Positions 1 through 9,070 of a stretch of 64,000 nucleotides of DNA are shown one piece after another (the first letter of the stretch is position 1; every line of letters begins with the position of its first letter). A model generated the notes under the pieces. The model searched no databases and was not told the origin of the DNA. It saw nothing but the letters and a program-made list of their open reading frames with translations. The DNA comes from Bhargavaea cecembensis. Its GTDB lineage: Bacteria > Bacillota > Bacilli > Bacillales_A > Planococcaceae. Position numbers and translations under genes: made by a program. The DNA is taken from contig NZ_LQNT01000009.1 in the NCBI RefSeq assembly GCF_001619585.1, positions 124,001 to 188,000 on the forward strand, read 5' to 3'.

Positions 1-15
1 GGATGTTCCTCTTCC

Positions 16-1347
16 TCAACGAACCTCTTCCTTTCCGATACCGGCGGCCTCCAGCTCAAGACGGATCAGGTCATCATACGTCTCGCGCCGGATGGCTGCC
101 CGGTGATCCCCATCCTCAACGAACACAACGGCCGGTCTTGGCATCCGGTTGTAGTTGCTTGCCATGGCATAGCCGTAGGCGCCCGTGCAGAAAACTGCGA
201 TCAGGTCTCCCGGCTCCACGTCCGGAAGATAGGCCTGCTCAATCAGCTTGTCGCCGGATTCGCAGCATTTGCCGGCAATCGTGTAGGCCGAAGTGTGCGG
301 CTCGTCCATACGGAGAGCCGCGGCGGACGTATAGGCCGCACCGTAGAGTGCGGGACGGATATTGTCGCTCATTCCGCCATCGACGGACAGGTAGGTACGG
401 GTTTCGGGAACTTCCTTTTCGGAACCTGCAGTGTAAAGGGTCGTGCCTGCTTCCCCGACGAGGGAGCGACCCGGTTCGATCCAGAGCTCCGGCACCGGAT
501 AGTCAGCCTCTGAAGCGGCTTCCTTGACCGTCCGGATCATGGCCCGGACGTACTCTTCCGGTTCGAGAGGATGGTCCTCCTCCGTATAGCGGATGCCGAA
601 GCCGCCGCCCAGGTTCAGAACGGGGCATGTGTACCCGTGCTCGTCCCGCCATTCGGAAACTTTCCGCATCAGCGAGCCGGCTGCCAGATTGAATGCCGCC
701 GTATCGAAGATCTGGGAGCCGATGTGGCAGTGCAGCCCGAGAATCCGGATGCGGCTTATGCCGGACAGCTGGCGGAACGCATCGTCAGCCTGTCCGTTGT
801 TCAGGTCAAAGCCAAACTTGGAATCTTCCTGGCCGGTGGTGATGAAGTCATGTGTGTGTGCTTCAATCCCCGGTGTGACGCGGATCAGGACATCCACCGG
901 CAACGAAAGCTCTTCGGAAATCCGTTCGATCATGCCGATTTCATGGAAGTTGTCCACCACGATGCAGCCGACGCCTTCCCGGAATGCCATCCGGATTTCC
1001 TCTTCGCTCTTGTTGTTCCCGTGAAAATGGATCCGCTCCGCAGGGTATCCGGAGCGGATCGCAGTATATAGTTCCCCTCCCGAGACAACGTCGAGCGAGA
1101 GGCCTTCATCACGGACAATGCGAAACATCGCGATGCTCGAAAACGCCTTGCTTGCATAGGCGACCTGGCCGCTGACTTCTTCTTCTTCAAATGCTTTCAG
1201 AAACGAACGGGCACGGTCCCGGACTAGCGCAATATCATAGACAATCAGCGGGGTACCGTAGATACGGGCAAGCTCTTCCGCATCCACCCCGCCGATTTCC
1301 AGATGTCCGTTGCTGTTGATCTTCTGTGTTCCGTATAGATGCATCAT
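16..1347 (-). CDS. lysA: Diaminopimelate decarboxylase
   Basis: PLP enzyme that decarboxylates meso-diaminopimelate to L-lysine, the last step of lysine synthesis. The 443-residue product has the fold-type III decarboxylase pattern: the PLP lysine sits in AYASKAF (about residue 67), a glycine-rich LNLGGGFG stretch follows near 245, and the substrate/PLP motif CCESGD is near 360. The length is normal for the family. The start ATG is followed at once by a second ATG; GGAAGGA six bases upstream favours the first. The gene lies downstream of spoVAF, as in B. subtilis, with a 65-bp gap that is too short for a lysine riboswitch. The stop is 15 bases from the window edge, so any terminator is out of view. 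Confidence 0.95.
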   Translation of the reverse strand: MMHLYGTQKINSNGHLEIGGVDAEELARIYGTPLIVYDIALVRDRARSFLKAFEEEEVSGQVAYASKAFSSIAMFRIVRDEGLSLDVVSGGELYTAIRSGYPAERIHFHGNNKSEEEIRMAFREGVGCIVVDNFHEIGMIERISEELSLPVDVLIRVTPGIEAHTHDFITTGQEDSKFGFDLNNGQADDAFRQLSGISRIRILGLHCHIGSQIFDTAAFNLAAGSLMRKVSEWRDEHGYTCPVLNLGGGFGIRYTEEDHPLEPEEYVRAMIRTVKEAASEADYPVPELWIEPGRSLVGEAGTTLYTAGSEKEVPETRTYLSVDGGMSDNIRPALYGAAYTSAAALRMDEPHTSAYTIAGKCCESGDKLIEQAYLPDVEPGDLIAVFCTGAYGYAMASNYNRMPRPAVVFVEDGDHRAAIRRETYDDLIRLELEAAGIGKEEVR

Positions 1348-1412
1348 GCCTCATCCTTCCGGCTTAGTCTATTAAAACTTTACCATGAAGGGGGCGAACG
1401 TGCAATCGGCCG

Positions 1413-2867
1413 TCAGCTGCGTTGCCTGCGAGGAGAATCCGTGATATAAGGTCTCAGCGAACTCCCGATCATCGGATACCGGACAATCACCCGGGCCAAT
1501 GCCTTCGGGAAAAACGGCGCAACCGGCCAGAGATACGGAACGCCCATCGGCTTGATGGAGCAGAGATACCAGAACAGGATGACTCCGCCGGCAAAGAAGC
1601 CGGGAGGTCCTGCCAGAGCCGTCAGGATGAGCAGCACCGTCCTGAAAATCTTCGCGGAGATGCTTAGCTCATAGGAAGGGATTGCAAATGTCACCACAGC
1701 CGTCAGTGCAACATACAGGATGACTTCAGCGGTGAACAGTCCGACGTCGACCGCCATCTGCCCGAGTATGACAGCCGCAATCAGGCCGAGTGCCGTGGAC
1801 AGAGGCGTCGGGGTATGGATTGCGGCGAGACGCATGAATTCAACTCCGATGTCTGCCGCGATAATCTGGAACAGCAGCGGAATTTCTCCGCTCTCCTTCG
1901 GCCCGACAAATTCCAGGGCTTTCGGCACAAACTCCGGATGCTTGACGAGCAGATACCAGAACGGAAGAAGAAACACGGCCATCAGAATCCCGGAAAAACG
2001 GATGGCACGGACACCGGTTCCGATAAGCGGTGCCTGGCGGAACTCCTCTGCGTGCTGAAGGTGATGGAAAATCGTCACCGGGATGAGAAGGACCGACGGA
2101 GACGTATCAACGACGATCGCGATATGGCCCTCCAGCAGATGGGCTGCCGCGATATCCGGCCTTTCGGTGAATCTCACAAACGGTACCGGGTGGAATTTCT
2201 GCTTGAACAGCAGCTCTTCCAGCTGCTTGTCCGACATCGTCAGACCGTCATGATCGATTTCCGACAGCCGCTTCTTCAGCATATCGAGGTGTTGCTCGCT
2301 CGCGACGCCTTTAAGATAACCGATCGCAATATCCGTCCTGCCGCGCTCCGTCACCCGCTGAATTTCAAAACGCAGCTGCGGGTCCCGGAGACGCCTTCTG
2401 ATCAGCGCGGTATTCAGGACAATATTTTCCGTAAAACCGTCCCTGGAGCCCCGGATGACTTTTTCATTGTCCGGTTCTTCCGGCTGCCTGCCCGGGTATT
2501 CCCTGACGTCGGCCTGGAAAACGGATCCGTCCTCCATCACGAAAATCAGCTGACCGCTAAGGATAGAATCAATCATGGCATTTTTATCCTTGCACGGTTC
2601 CACTGAATGGAACGGGAAATAGGTCAGGAAATTCTCCCGGGTGATTTTCTCCTCAAGCTCATCCCAGATATCTGTCATCTGCAACGAAGTCAAGAGCTTC
2701 ACCGTGACGTCTGAGCTGATCAACCCGTTCATGTAGACGATCGTGGCCGGCTCCTGGCGGATATGAATGTCCAACATGACGAAATCATAGGACTCTCCCT
2801 TGCCAAATAACCCGCCGAGCTCTTCTTTTGCCTGCTCTCTGCTGTCATATAGCCGTTCGATCGTCAA
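1413..2867 (-). CDS. spoVAF: Stage V sporulation protein AF (GerA-family spore membrane protein)
   Basis: Product of 484 residues resembling SpoVAF, a GerA-A-subunit-like protein of the spore inner membrane linked to SpoVA-mediated dipicolinate movement and germination. A soluble N-terminal half of about 280 residues is followed by several hydrophobic segments (for example around 295-315, 345-375, 375-400, 410-435) and a basic C-terminal tail. The TTG start overlaps the sigF stop by four bases and has GGGAG close upstream, so the two genes are translationally coupled. In B. subtilis spoVAA-spoVAE lie between sigF and spoVAF; here they are absent and spoVAF alone is joined to sigF. Family assignment is firm; its role without the other SpoVA genes nearby is inference. 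Confidence 0.88.
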   Translation of the reverse strand: MTIERLYDSREQAKEELGGLFGKGESYDFVMLDIHIRQEPATIVYMNGLISSDVTVKLLTSLQMTDIWDELEEKITRENFLTYFPFHSVEPCKDKNAMIDSILSGQLIFVMEDGSVFQADVREYPGRQPEEPDNEKVIRGSRDGFTENIVLNTALIRRRLRDPQLRFEIQRVTERGRTDIAIGYLKGVASEQHLDMLKKRLSEIDHDGLTMSDKQLEELLFKQKFHPVPFVRFTERPDIAAAHLLEGHIAIVVDTSPSVLLIPVTIFHHLQHAEEFRQAPLIGTGVRAIRFSGILMAVFLLPFWYLLVKHPEFVPKALEFVGPKESGEIPLLFQIIAADIGVEFMRLAAIHTPTPLSTALGLIAAVILGQMAVDVGLFTAEVILYVALTAVVTFAIPSYELSISAKIFRTVLLILTALAGPPGFFAGGVILFWYLCSIKPMGVPYLWPVAPFFPKALARVIVRYPMIGSSLRPYITDSPRRQRS

Positions 2868-3658
2868 CCTTCTCCCTTCGTCTCCACCGGCTCCTTCACA
2901 AGGTCAGGCCTCATGTATGCCTTCATCTTGGCAAGGATCTTTTTCTCAAGACGCGACACCTGGACCTGGGAGATGCCCAGCCGCTCAGCGATGTCGCTCT
3001 GAGTACAGTCCATGTAAAACCTCATCACGATGATGGTCCTGTCCCGCGGATCGAGCCTCGAAATAATGTCCTTCAGAGGAATATGCTCGAATCCTTTTTC
3101 GGAGCGTTCGTCCCGGACCTGGTCCATCAGCGTGACCGAGTCACCTTCTCCCTCATACAGCTGCTCCTGGAGGGATGCCGGGTCCTTCATCGCATCCATT
3201 GCGACAATGACGTCGGAAACCGGAACATCCAGGATTGCCGCAATCTCGGAAATGGTCGGTGAACGCTCGTGATCCTTCAGGAAGTCATCGGTCGCATGGC
3301 GGATCTTGAAGTTGAGCTCCCTGATCGAGCGGCTCACTTTCACCATTCCGTCGTCCCGGAGAAAACGCTGAATCTCCCCGATAATCATCGGAACTGCATA
3401 GGTTGAAAACTTCACCTCAAAACTCAGATCGAACTTGTCGACTGCCTTGAGCAGGCCGATGCAGCCGATCTGGTACAGGTCATCCAGTTCCACGCCCCTT
3501 GAGGAAAAGCGCTGTACGATGGACCAGACGAGCCTGGTATTCCCCTCGACCATGATCCGGCGGGCTTCGGCGTTTCCCTCCTGGGCATCCCGGATCAATT
3601 CCCTCATCTTCTCCTGTGTCAAAAGCGGCGGTTTACGCTGTTCTACATATTCCTGCAT
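2864..3658 (-). CDS. sigF: RNA polymerase sigma-F factor, forespore-specific
   Basis: First compartment-specific sigma factor of sporulation, active in the forespore and held by SpoIIAB. The 264-residue product carries region 2 with LVWSIVQRF and DLYQIGCIGLLKAVDKFD, the core-binding stretch YAVPMIIGEIQRFLRDDG (about 87-104), and a region 4 helix-turn-helix with TQSDIAERLGISQVQVSRLE near the C-terminus. A C-terminal extension of about 15 residues runs into the spoVAF start (4-bp overlap). The gene starts three bases after the spoIIAB stop. Order spoIIAA-spoIIAB-sigF and spacing are the standard operon. Confidence 0.96.
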   Translation of the reverse strand: MQEYVEQRKPPLLTQEKMRELIRDAQEGNAEARRIMVEGNTRLVWSIVQRFSSRGVELDDLYQIGCIGLLKAVDKFDLSFEVKFSTYAVPMIIGEIQRFLRDDGMVKVSRSIRELNFKIRHATDDFLKDHERSPTISEIAAILDVPVSDVIVAMDAMKDPASLQEQLYEGEGDSVTLMDQVRDERSEKGFEHIPLKDIISRLDPRDRTIIVMRFYMDCTQSDIAERLGISQVQVSRLEKKILAKMKAYMRPDLVKEPVETKGEG

Positions 3659-3661
3659 CCG

Positions 3662-4111
3662 TCATCCCACCGATGAGCAGGTTTCCTGCACAGGAGAGAA
3701 TTTCTTCTTAAAGGTGACGGTCGTCCCGCCGCCCTCGCGGGAATCTACCGATAGGCTGTCCGTGAAGCTCTCCATGATTGTGAACCCCATTCCGGAACGC
3801 TCCCGTTCGGGCTTTGACGTGTACATCGGCTGCATCGCCTCTTCCACGTTATCAATACCACCGCCCTTGTCACTGATCGTGACCGTGACCTCCCGGCCGT
3901 CCAGCGCGGCATGGACACTGACAACACCCGAGCGATCCTCTTCATATCCATGGATGATTGCATTCGTGACCGCTTCGGAGATGACCGTCTTGTATTCCGA
4001 TATTTCCTCCAATGTCGGGTCAAGTGCCGCCACGAAGAATGTGAGCGTCATACGGGCAAGTGCTTCATTTTCACTGATTGCGGCAAACGATAGCGTCATT
4101 TCATTTTCCAT
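3662..4111 (-). CDS. spoIIAB: Anti-sigma-F factor and SpoIIAA kinase
   Basis: GHKL-fold protein of 149 residues that binds sigma-F and also phosphorylates SpoIIAA. Visible ATP-site motifs are the N box EAVTNAIIHGY (about 46-56) and the G1 box DKGGGI (about 81-86), followed by the glycine-rich lid ERSGMGF and a beta strand with GGGTTVTF. The start ATG lies inside the last codons of spoIIAA (11-bp overlap), with GGGAGG just upstream, which indicates coupled translation to keep the partners balanced. Length is typical (146 in B. subtilis). Confidence 0.96.
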   Translation of the reverse strand: MENEMTLSFAAISENEALARMTLTFFVAALDPTLEEISEYKTVISEAVTNAIIHGYEEDRSGVVSVHAALDGREVTVTISDKGGGIDNVEEAMQPMYTSKPERERSGMGFTIMESFTDSLSVDSREGGGTTVTFKKKFSPVQETCSSVG

Positions 4112-4454
4112 GCAGAATCCCTCCCAGCCGTTTTATCGCGTCCTCTTCCGTGCCTTCCATCAAATGGCTGCCCAGGCCGGACAGCTCGAACATTTTCTTC
4201 ATTGTCGAGGACGGATTCAGAATGACCGTCCCGCCTTCAACTGCACCGAGATCCCTCATTCTTCCCAAAATCAGCCCGATGCCCGCACTGTCCATGAACT
4301 GCAGACTTCCGAGATCCCAGATGACCGCATTTGCCTTGCCTCCAAAAATAAGCCGGCTTACTTCCCGTTTGATGCTGTCTGCCGTATGGTGATCCAATTC
4401 TCCTGCTGGGCGGACAATCGCGATTCCGCCGGGTGTCAATTTAATATGATTCAT
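4101..4454 (-). CDS. spoIIAA: Anti-sigma-F factor antagonist
   Basis: STAS-domain protein of 117 residues. When unphosphorylated it binds SpoIIAB and releases sigma-F. The phospho-accepting serine lies in LQFMDSAGIG (about Ser56). I chose the ATG at 4454 because AAAGGGGG lies seven bases upstream and the resulting N-terminus MNHIKLTP gives the family length; a TTG ten codons further upstream is in frame but has no ribosome site. dacF, the usual first gene of this operon in B. subtilis, is absent; a sigma-H-like promoter sits directly upstream instead. Confidence 0.95.
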   Translation of the reverse strand: MNHIKLTPGGIAIVRPAGELDHHTADSIKREVSRLIFGGKANAVIWDLGSLQFMDSAGIGLILGRMRDLGAVEGGTVILNPSSTMKKMFELSGLGSHLMEGTEEDAIKRLGGILHGK

Positions 4455-4478
4455 ATGGATGCCCCCTTTCGGCTCGTA

Positions 4479-4506
4479 ATTCAACGGCCGCTTTCCGGAT
4501 TCCTTT
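4479..4506 (-). promoter_or_regulatory. Sigma-H-type promoter of the spoIIA operon
   Basis: Read on the minus strand, AAAGGAATC is followed after 12 bases by GTTGAAT. This fits the sigma-H consensus (RnAGGAWWW, 11-13 bases, RnnGAAT) at all but one fixed position. The -10 ends 24 bases before the spoIIAA ATG. The B. subtilis spoIIA operon is transcribed by sigma-H, so position and sequence agree. Not experimentally known here. Confidence 0.7.
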
Positions 4507-4977
4507 TACTCGACGAAAGTAGTGGAAATCCGGCAATTTTCGGCCATGACGGCCTTCGCCGTCCAAGCCTGCCCGCAAACAGGCCTGAATATACGTGGAA
4601 AATTACAGTTATCGTGAAGAAAAGGCGGGTGGTCATGCAGATCCTTGGATATCTGCTGCGGGCCCTTGTCTTTAATCCGTTTTGGGGCTAGTTGGAGCGA
4701 ATGTTATCTGGAGTAAGGGGGGGATTTGGAGTAACGGGTTGCCACTTGGAGTATGGTGGTCCAATTTGGAGTAACGGACTGCTGCTTGGAGTATGGCGGT
4801 CCGATTTGGAGTAACGGACTGCTACTTGGGGTATGGCGGAAGCTGGTGCGAGGTGAAATCCGGAAAACCGGTGGGGGAAATTCAACTGAGTGTCTTAAAT
4901 TCACACGCGAACTTCTTCCATTCATTCGCAAAGCTCAAAGAAGCTCCATTTCCCAAAAACAATCTGCGAAATAACAA
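4507..4977. other. Gene-free gap between spoIIA promoter and pdp
   Basis: About 470 bases without a credible gene. The small ORFs found here on both strands are repetitive translations of a 40-bp tandem repeat (4723-4840) and have no convincing ribosome sites. The part between 4507 and 4690 could hold a Spo0A or other regulatory site, but I see no clear one. The right-hand 100 bases are AT-richer than the neighbouring genes. Confidence 0.6.
4723..4840. repeat. Three-copy 40-bp tandem repeat
   Basis: Three consecutive 40-bp units start at 4723, 4763 and 4803; the last is two bases short of matching fully. Each unit holds two related half-units, one with TTGGAGTAACGG and one with TTGGAGTATGGYGG, so the TTGGAGTA core recurs about every 20 bases. 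A degenerate half-unit precedes at about 4691-4720. Units 2 and 3 differ at only a few bases. The function is unknown to me. Confidence 0.9.
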
Positions 4978-5010
4978 ATCGGACCCAGAATCATTTTCTC
5001 TGGGTCCGAT
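4978..5010 (-). terminator. Terminator of the deoB-pdp transcript
   Basis: Perfect 12-bp stem ATCGGACCCAGA / TCTGGGTCCGAT with a 9-base loop, beginning 14 bases after the pdp stop. On the minus strand it is followed by the T-rich run TTTGTTATTT. Confidence 0.85.
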
Positions 5011-5024
5011 CATCTTGCCTATAT

Positions 5025-6326
5025 TTACTGGATGTCGCCGTGGATGAGTACCGGTGCGCCCGCTTTTTCGGGACCGATGATGATATGTTCCCGCAGCATG
5101 CCGATTGCCGTTTCGGTGCCTTTGCCGTTTGTATGGATCTCGGCAAGCGGTTCACCTTTCCTCACTTGGTCGCCGACTTTCTTTTTCAGGACGATGCCGA
5201 CTCCAAGGTCGATCTGTTCATCTTTTGTCGCGCGTCCCGCTCCGAGATGCATGGCTGCAAGCCCGATGTCATCCGCACCGATGGACTGGACATAGCCATC
5301 AGACTGTGCCCTGAACTCAATGATATCCGAGGCTGACGGAAGCCTGGCCGGTTCGTCGACGATTTCCGGATTTCCGCCCTGGGCCTCAACAAACTTGCGG
5401 AACAGGGCAAGTGCCGAGCCGTCATCAATTACTTTTTTGATCATGCCTTCCGCTTCTTCTATGCTTCCGGCTTTTCCTCCAGCGACGACCATGCGGCTGC
5501 CCAGCTCGATGCAGAGCCGGGTGAGGTCTTCGGGACCTTCGCCTCTCAGTGTTTCGATGGCCTCTTTCACCTCGAGCGCGTTGCCGATTGCAAAGCCCAG
5601 CGGCTGGCTCATGTCAGATATCACCGCCATCGTCTTGCGGCCGACGGCATTTCCGATTCCGACCATCGCTTCTGCGAGCCGGCGGGCATCTTCTTCGGTC
5701 TTCATGAAGGCGCCCTCGCCGGTCTTGACATCGAGAACGATGGCATCCGCCCCTGCTGCGATCTTTTTGCTCATGATCGAACTCGCGATCAGCGGGATGC
5801 TGTCGACGGTAGCCGTTACATCACGCAGCGCGTAAAGTTTCTTGTCCGCAGGTGTAAGGTTTCCGCTCTGTCCGATGACTGCGAGCTTCAGGCTGTTCAC
5901 CTGATCGGCGAACTGCTTTTCCGTGAGTTCGATATGGAACCCGTCGATGGATTCCAATTTGTCCAGCGTCCCGCCCGTGTGGCCAAGGCCGCGTCCGCTC
6001 ATCTTGGCGACCGGCACACCGCACGCCGCAACGATGGGTCCGAGGATGAGCGTGGTCGTATCCCCGACTCCTCCCGTTGAATGCTTGTCCACGAGTGTAC
6101 CCTCGATGCCGGACAAGTCGATCCGGTCACCCGAGTCCACCATGGCTTCTGTCAGCAGCGCCTGCTCTTCTTCGTCCATTCCTTCGAAGTAGATGGCCAT
6201 CAGGAGCGCGCTTGCCTGGTAGTCCGGCACTGAGTCGTCCGTGATTCCGTTGATAAAGAACCGGATCTCCTCTTCCGTCAGCCTGCCGCCATCCCGTTTT
6301 TTCGTGATGATGTCAACCATTCTCAT
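5025..6326 (-). CDS. pdp: Pyrimidine-nucleoside phosphorylase
   Basis: Phosphorolysis of uridine, deoxyuridine and thymidine to base plus (deoxy)ribose-1-phosphate. The family signature [18 protein letters not shown] is present near residue 108, along with phosphate-binding KHSTGGVGD (about 81-89). The start MRMVDII matches B. subtilis Pdp; it gives 433 residues, the usual length, with GCGGG nine bases upstream. An in-frame TTG three codons earlier is less likely. It sits 16 bp after deoB, so deoxyribose-1-phosphate made here can pass to the phosphopentomutase. In B. subtilis punA occupies the place next to deoB. Confidence 0.93.
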   Translation of the reverse strand: MRMVDIITKKRDGGRLTEEEIRFFINGITDDSVPDYQASALLMAIYFEGMDEEEQALLTEAMVDSGDRIDLSGIEGTLVDKHSTGGVGDTTTLILGPIVAACGVPVAKMSGRGLGHTGGTLDKLESIDGFHIELTEKQFADQVNSLKLAVIGQSGNLTPADKKLYALRDVTATVDSIPLIASSIMSKKIAAGADAIVLDVKTGEGAFMKTEEDARRLAEAMVGIGNAVGRKTMAVISDMSQPLGFAIGNALEVKEAIETLRGEGPEDLTRLCIELGSRMVVAGGKAGSIEEAEGMIKKVIDDGSALALFRKFVEAQGGNPEIVDEPARLPSASDIIEFRAQSDGYVQSIGADDIGLAAMHLGAGRATKDEQIDLGVGIVLKKKVGDQVRKGEPLAEIHTNGKGTETAIGMLREHIIIGPEKAGAPVLIHGDIQ

Positions 6327-6342
6327 GTCTGTCAACCCGCTT

Positions 6343-7527
6343 TCATTTTAAAAATGGAAGATAGCTTTCGCCGAATTCCGGCATGCTGACGCCGAAATTA
6401 TCCGCGACGGTCGCGCCGACTGAAGCGAAGGTCTTCCGGAGCGGCAGTTCGCCGCTTTCTGCAAACCTCGGGGATGCCATGATGATCGGGACATACTCAC
6501 GGGTGTGGTCGGTGCCCGGAGCCGTCGGGTCGTTCCCGTGGTCAGCCGTGATGATCAGCAGATCGTCTTCCCGGAGGGCATTCAAGATCTCCGGCAGACG
6601 TGCGTCAAACTCCTCGAGGGCGTTTCCGTAGCCTTGCGGGTCGCGGCGGTGACCGAAGAGTGCATCAAAATCGACAAGGTTTGTGAATGAAAGGCCTTTG
6701 AAATTGCGGCTCATCACTTCAAGCAACTTATCGACGCCATCCATATTGGAGGAGGTGCGGACTGCGTCCGTCACCCCTTCTCCATTATAGATATCGGAAA
6801 TCTTCCCGACTGCGATCACGTCATAACCGCCGTCTTTCAGCTCATTCATGACCGTGCGTCCAAACGGCTTGAGTGCATAGTCATGCCGGTTTTTCGTCCG
6901 GGTGAAGTTGCCCGGTTCACCAATGAACGGGCGGGCAATGACCCGGCCGACCAAGTATTCCGGTTCAAGCGTGATCTCTCTTGCAATCTCGCAGATCTCA
7001 TACTGTTCTTCGATCGGAATGACCCCTTCGTGTGCTGCGATCTGCAATACCGGATCGGCCGATGTATAGACGATCAGGTCGCCGGACTCCATGTGGAGAG
7101 GTCCGAGCTCATCGATGATGACGGTTCCGCTGGCAGGCTTATTGCCGATTACCCTGCGTCCCGTCCGCTCCTCGAGTTCGCGGATCAATTCTTCGGGAAA
7201 GCCCTCCGGGTACACTTTGAACGGTTTGTCGATGTTCAGGCCCATGATCTCCCAGTGACCCGTCATCGTATCCTTGCCGACCGATGCCTCCTGCATACGT
7301 CCGTAATATCCGGCCGGCTTGTCCGCTGTCTCAAGTCCTTTTAGCGGACGGATATTGGCCAGGCCGAGGCTCGCCATGTTCGGCATGTTGAGCCCGCCTG
7401 TTGCCTCGGCGATATGGCCGAGCGTATCTGCCCCTTCATCGCCGAAATCCGCGGCATCCGGTGCTTCGCCGATGCCGACCGAATCGAGGACGATTAGATG
7501 AATTCGATTAAATGGTTGCGCTGTCAT
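6343..7527 (-). CDS. deoB: Phosphopentomutase
   Basis: Interconverts (deoxy)ribose-1-phosphate and (deoxy)ribose-5-phosphate, linking nucleoside breakdown to central metabolism. The 394-residue protein belongs to the alkaline phosphatase superfamily: the N-terminal metal motif [11 protein letters not shown], the phosphorylatable threonine in [10 protein letters not shown] (about 87-96) and the metal motif TADHGNDPT near 330 are intact. AAGGAGG lies nine bases before the ATG. Upstream xerD and downstream pdp are in the same direction; the order xerD-deoB is conserved in Bacillales. Confidence 0.95.
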   Translation of the reverse strand: MTAQPFNRIHLIVLDSVGIGEAPDAADFGDEGADTLGHIAEATGGLNMPNMASLGLANIRPLKGLETADKPAGYYGRMQEASVGKDTMTGHWEIMGLNIDKPFKVYPEGFPEELIRELEERTGRRVIGNKPASGTVIIDELGPLHMESGDLIVYTSADPVLQIAAHEGVIPIEEQYEICEIAREITLEPEYLVGRVIARPFIGEPGNFTRTKNRHDYALKPFGRTVMNELKDGGYDVIAVGKISDIYNGEGVTDAVRTSSNMDGVDKLLEVMSRNFKGLSFTNLVDFDALFGHRRDPQGYGNALEEFDARLPEILNALREDDLLIITADHGNDPTAPGTDHTREYVPIIMASPRFAESGELPLRKTFASVGATVADNFGVSMPEFGESYLPFLK

Positions 7528-7614
7528 TGTCGCATAACCTCCTTGGCACTACGTATACCCCAAACAAGAATACTGTATCACAAATCAGAGGTCTGACGTC
7601 ACATTTTACCCATG

Positions 7615-8517
7615 TCATGCACGGGGATGGAACTTGCTGTAGACATCCTTCAGACGTGTCTTGCTGACATGGGTATATATCTGTGTCGTCGAGATGTCGG
7701 CATGACCAAGCATTTCCTGGATCGCGCGTAGATCTGCACCATTTTCGACCAGATGCGTTGCAAATGAATGCCGCAGTATATGCGGAGTGAGTTCCTTTGT
7801 GATTCCGGCCTTTTTCGCATGCTGGTTCAACAGCTTCCAGACTCCCTGGCGCGTCAGCCGGCCGCCCCTCGCATTGACGAACAGGGCATCCTGCGCCCGG
7901 TCCCCCTTCAGCATCGACGGCCTCGCCTGTTCGATATATGCCGTGACTGCATCGATCGCGTTCCTGCCAAGCGGGACGATCCGTTCCTTGCCGCCCTTGC
8001 CGAACACCCGGGCAAACCCCATGGACAGATGAACGTCACCTATGTTCATTCCGATGCACTCACTGACCCGCATGCCGGTGCCATAGAGCATCTCCAGCAT
8101 GGCTCTGTCCCTTACGCCCGCGGGTTTTGAACGGTCCGGAGCCCCGATGAGCGAATCCACTTCGCCGACGGACAGCACCCTCGGCAGTTTCATTTCGAGC
8201 TTAGGAAGGTCCAGCTGGATGGTAGGATCGGTCGTGGTGACCCGTTCCCTCACCAGAAACTGATGGAAAGAACGGATGGAGGAGATATGCCGGGAAATGG
8301 TCCTTGGCGATTTTCCGCCTTCTTCCAGTACCTGCAGATAACTCAGAATATGGGGGCGGGTGACGCTGTCCAGGCTGCCCGGCTGCACCTCCTTTTCCAG
8401 ATGCCGGATATACCCCAGCAGGTCCCTCTTGTAGGACCCGATGGTGTTTTCCGCCAGCTGACGCTCGACTCTCAGAAAATGAAGGTAGTCGTTCAGTGCA
8501 TCTTCTGCCTCTTTCAT
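7615..8517 (-). CDS. xerD: Site-specific tyrosine recombinase XerD
   Basis: Chromosome-dimer resolving recombinase acting at dif with XerC. An N-terminal SAM-like core-binding domain (about 1-85) precedes the catalytic domain. The catalytic residues are visible: Arg in YGTGMRVSE, Lys in GKGGKERIVPL, HILRHSFATHL, LGHADISTTQIYTHV with the nucleophilic Tyr. The ATG at 8517 is preceded by GGAAGGGGAG and yields 300 residues, the normal length; an ATG nine codons upstream is possible but would overlap the fur terminator. The position after fur is conserved in B. subtilis. Confidence 0.95.
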   Translation of the reverse strand: MKEAEDALNDYLHFLRVERQLAENTIGSYKRDLLGYIRHLEKEVQPGSLDSVTRPHILSYLQVLEEGGKSPRTISRHISSIRSFHQFLVRERVTTTDPTIQLDLPKLEMKLPRVLSVGEVDSLIGAPDRSKPAGVRDRAMLEMLYGTGMRVSECIGMNIGDVHLSMGFARVFGKGGKERIVPLGRNAIDAVTAYIEQARPSMLKGDRAQDALFVNARGGRLTRQGVWKLLNQHAKKAGITKELTPHILRHSFATHLVENGADLRAIQEMLGHADISTTQIYTHVSKTRLKDVYSKFHPRA

Positions 8518-8547
8518 GCTCTCTCCCCTTCCAGACTTATCCATATG

Positions 8548-8576
8548 AAAAAAGGACAGCTTTCGCCATCCTGTCC
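8548..8576 (-). terminator. Terminator after fur
   Basis: Stem GGACAG / CTGTCC with an 11-base loop, followed on the minus strand by TTTTTT, eight bases beyond the fur stop. It may limit readthrough into xerD. Confidence 0.75.
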
Positions 8577-8583
8577 GTTTCTA

Positions 8584-9045
8584 TTATTCCGATTCTTTTT
8601 CTTCATTACCCTCACTGCAGCGGCTGCAGATTCCGTGGAACGTGAGCCTGTGATCCTTGATGCGGAAGTTCCAGCGGTCCTCGACGATCTGTTCGACGTC
8701 ACCGAGCAGGTCTTCCTGGATCTCATCCACCGCACCGCATTCGATGCACACAAGATGATGGTGGAAATGGGCGGCACCTTCCTGCCGCAAGTCAAAACGG
8801 GATACGCCGTCTCCAAAGTTGATTTTGTCGACGACTTTCAGTTCAGTCAGCAGCTCCAGTGTCCGGTAGACTGTTGCAAGCCCGATTTCGGGCGATTTAT
8901 CCTTGACGAGCAGATAGACATCCTCTGCGCTGAGGTGGTCTTCCTCATGCTCCAGCAGTACAGAGACCGTGGCTTCGCGCTGGGGCGTCAGTTTGTATTT
9001 CGCATTGTGGAGCTGCTTTTTTATGCGTTCAATCCTGCTTTCCAT
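8584..9045 (-). CDS. fur: Ferric uptake regulator Fur
   Basis: Iron-responsive repressor, 153 residues. The N-terminal winged helix contains YKLTPQREATV and the recognition region GLATVYRTLELL (about 55-66). The dimerization/metal half has the AAHFHHHLVC motif (about 91-100) and two CxxC pairs, Cys100/Cys103 and Cys140/Cys143, for structural zinc. High identity to the B. subtilis Fur pattern separates it from PerR and Zur. It starts 25 bases after a sigma-A -10 box with GAGGGGGG as ribosome site. A Fur box lies upstream, which suggests autoregulation. Confidence 0.94.
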   Translation of the reverse strand: MESRIERIKKQLHNAKYKLTPQREATVSVLLEHEEDHLSAEDVYLLVKDKSPEIGLATVYRTLELLTELKVVDKINFGDGVSRFDLRQEGAAHFHHHLVCIECGAVDEIQEDLLGDVEQIVEDRWNFRIKDHRLTFHGICSRCSEGNEEKESE

Positions 9046-9070
9046 GAGACGCCCCCCTCAAACTGTACTT

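Noticed and set aside
1348-1412. Lysine riboswitch before lysA
   Set aside because: The 65-bp gap is too short for the roughly 170-nt L-box and shows no such fold.
1815-2606. 263-codon plus-strand ORF antisense to spoVAF
   Set aside because: Shadow frame with no ribosome site and no family likeness.
4688-4931. Two overlapping small ORFs over the tandem repeat
   Set aside because: Their products are just the repeat translated in two frames (PPYSK-type repeats), and neither has a convincing start.
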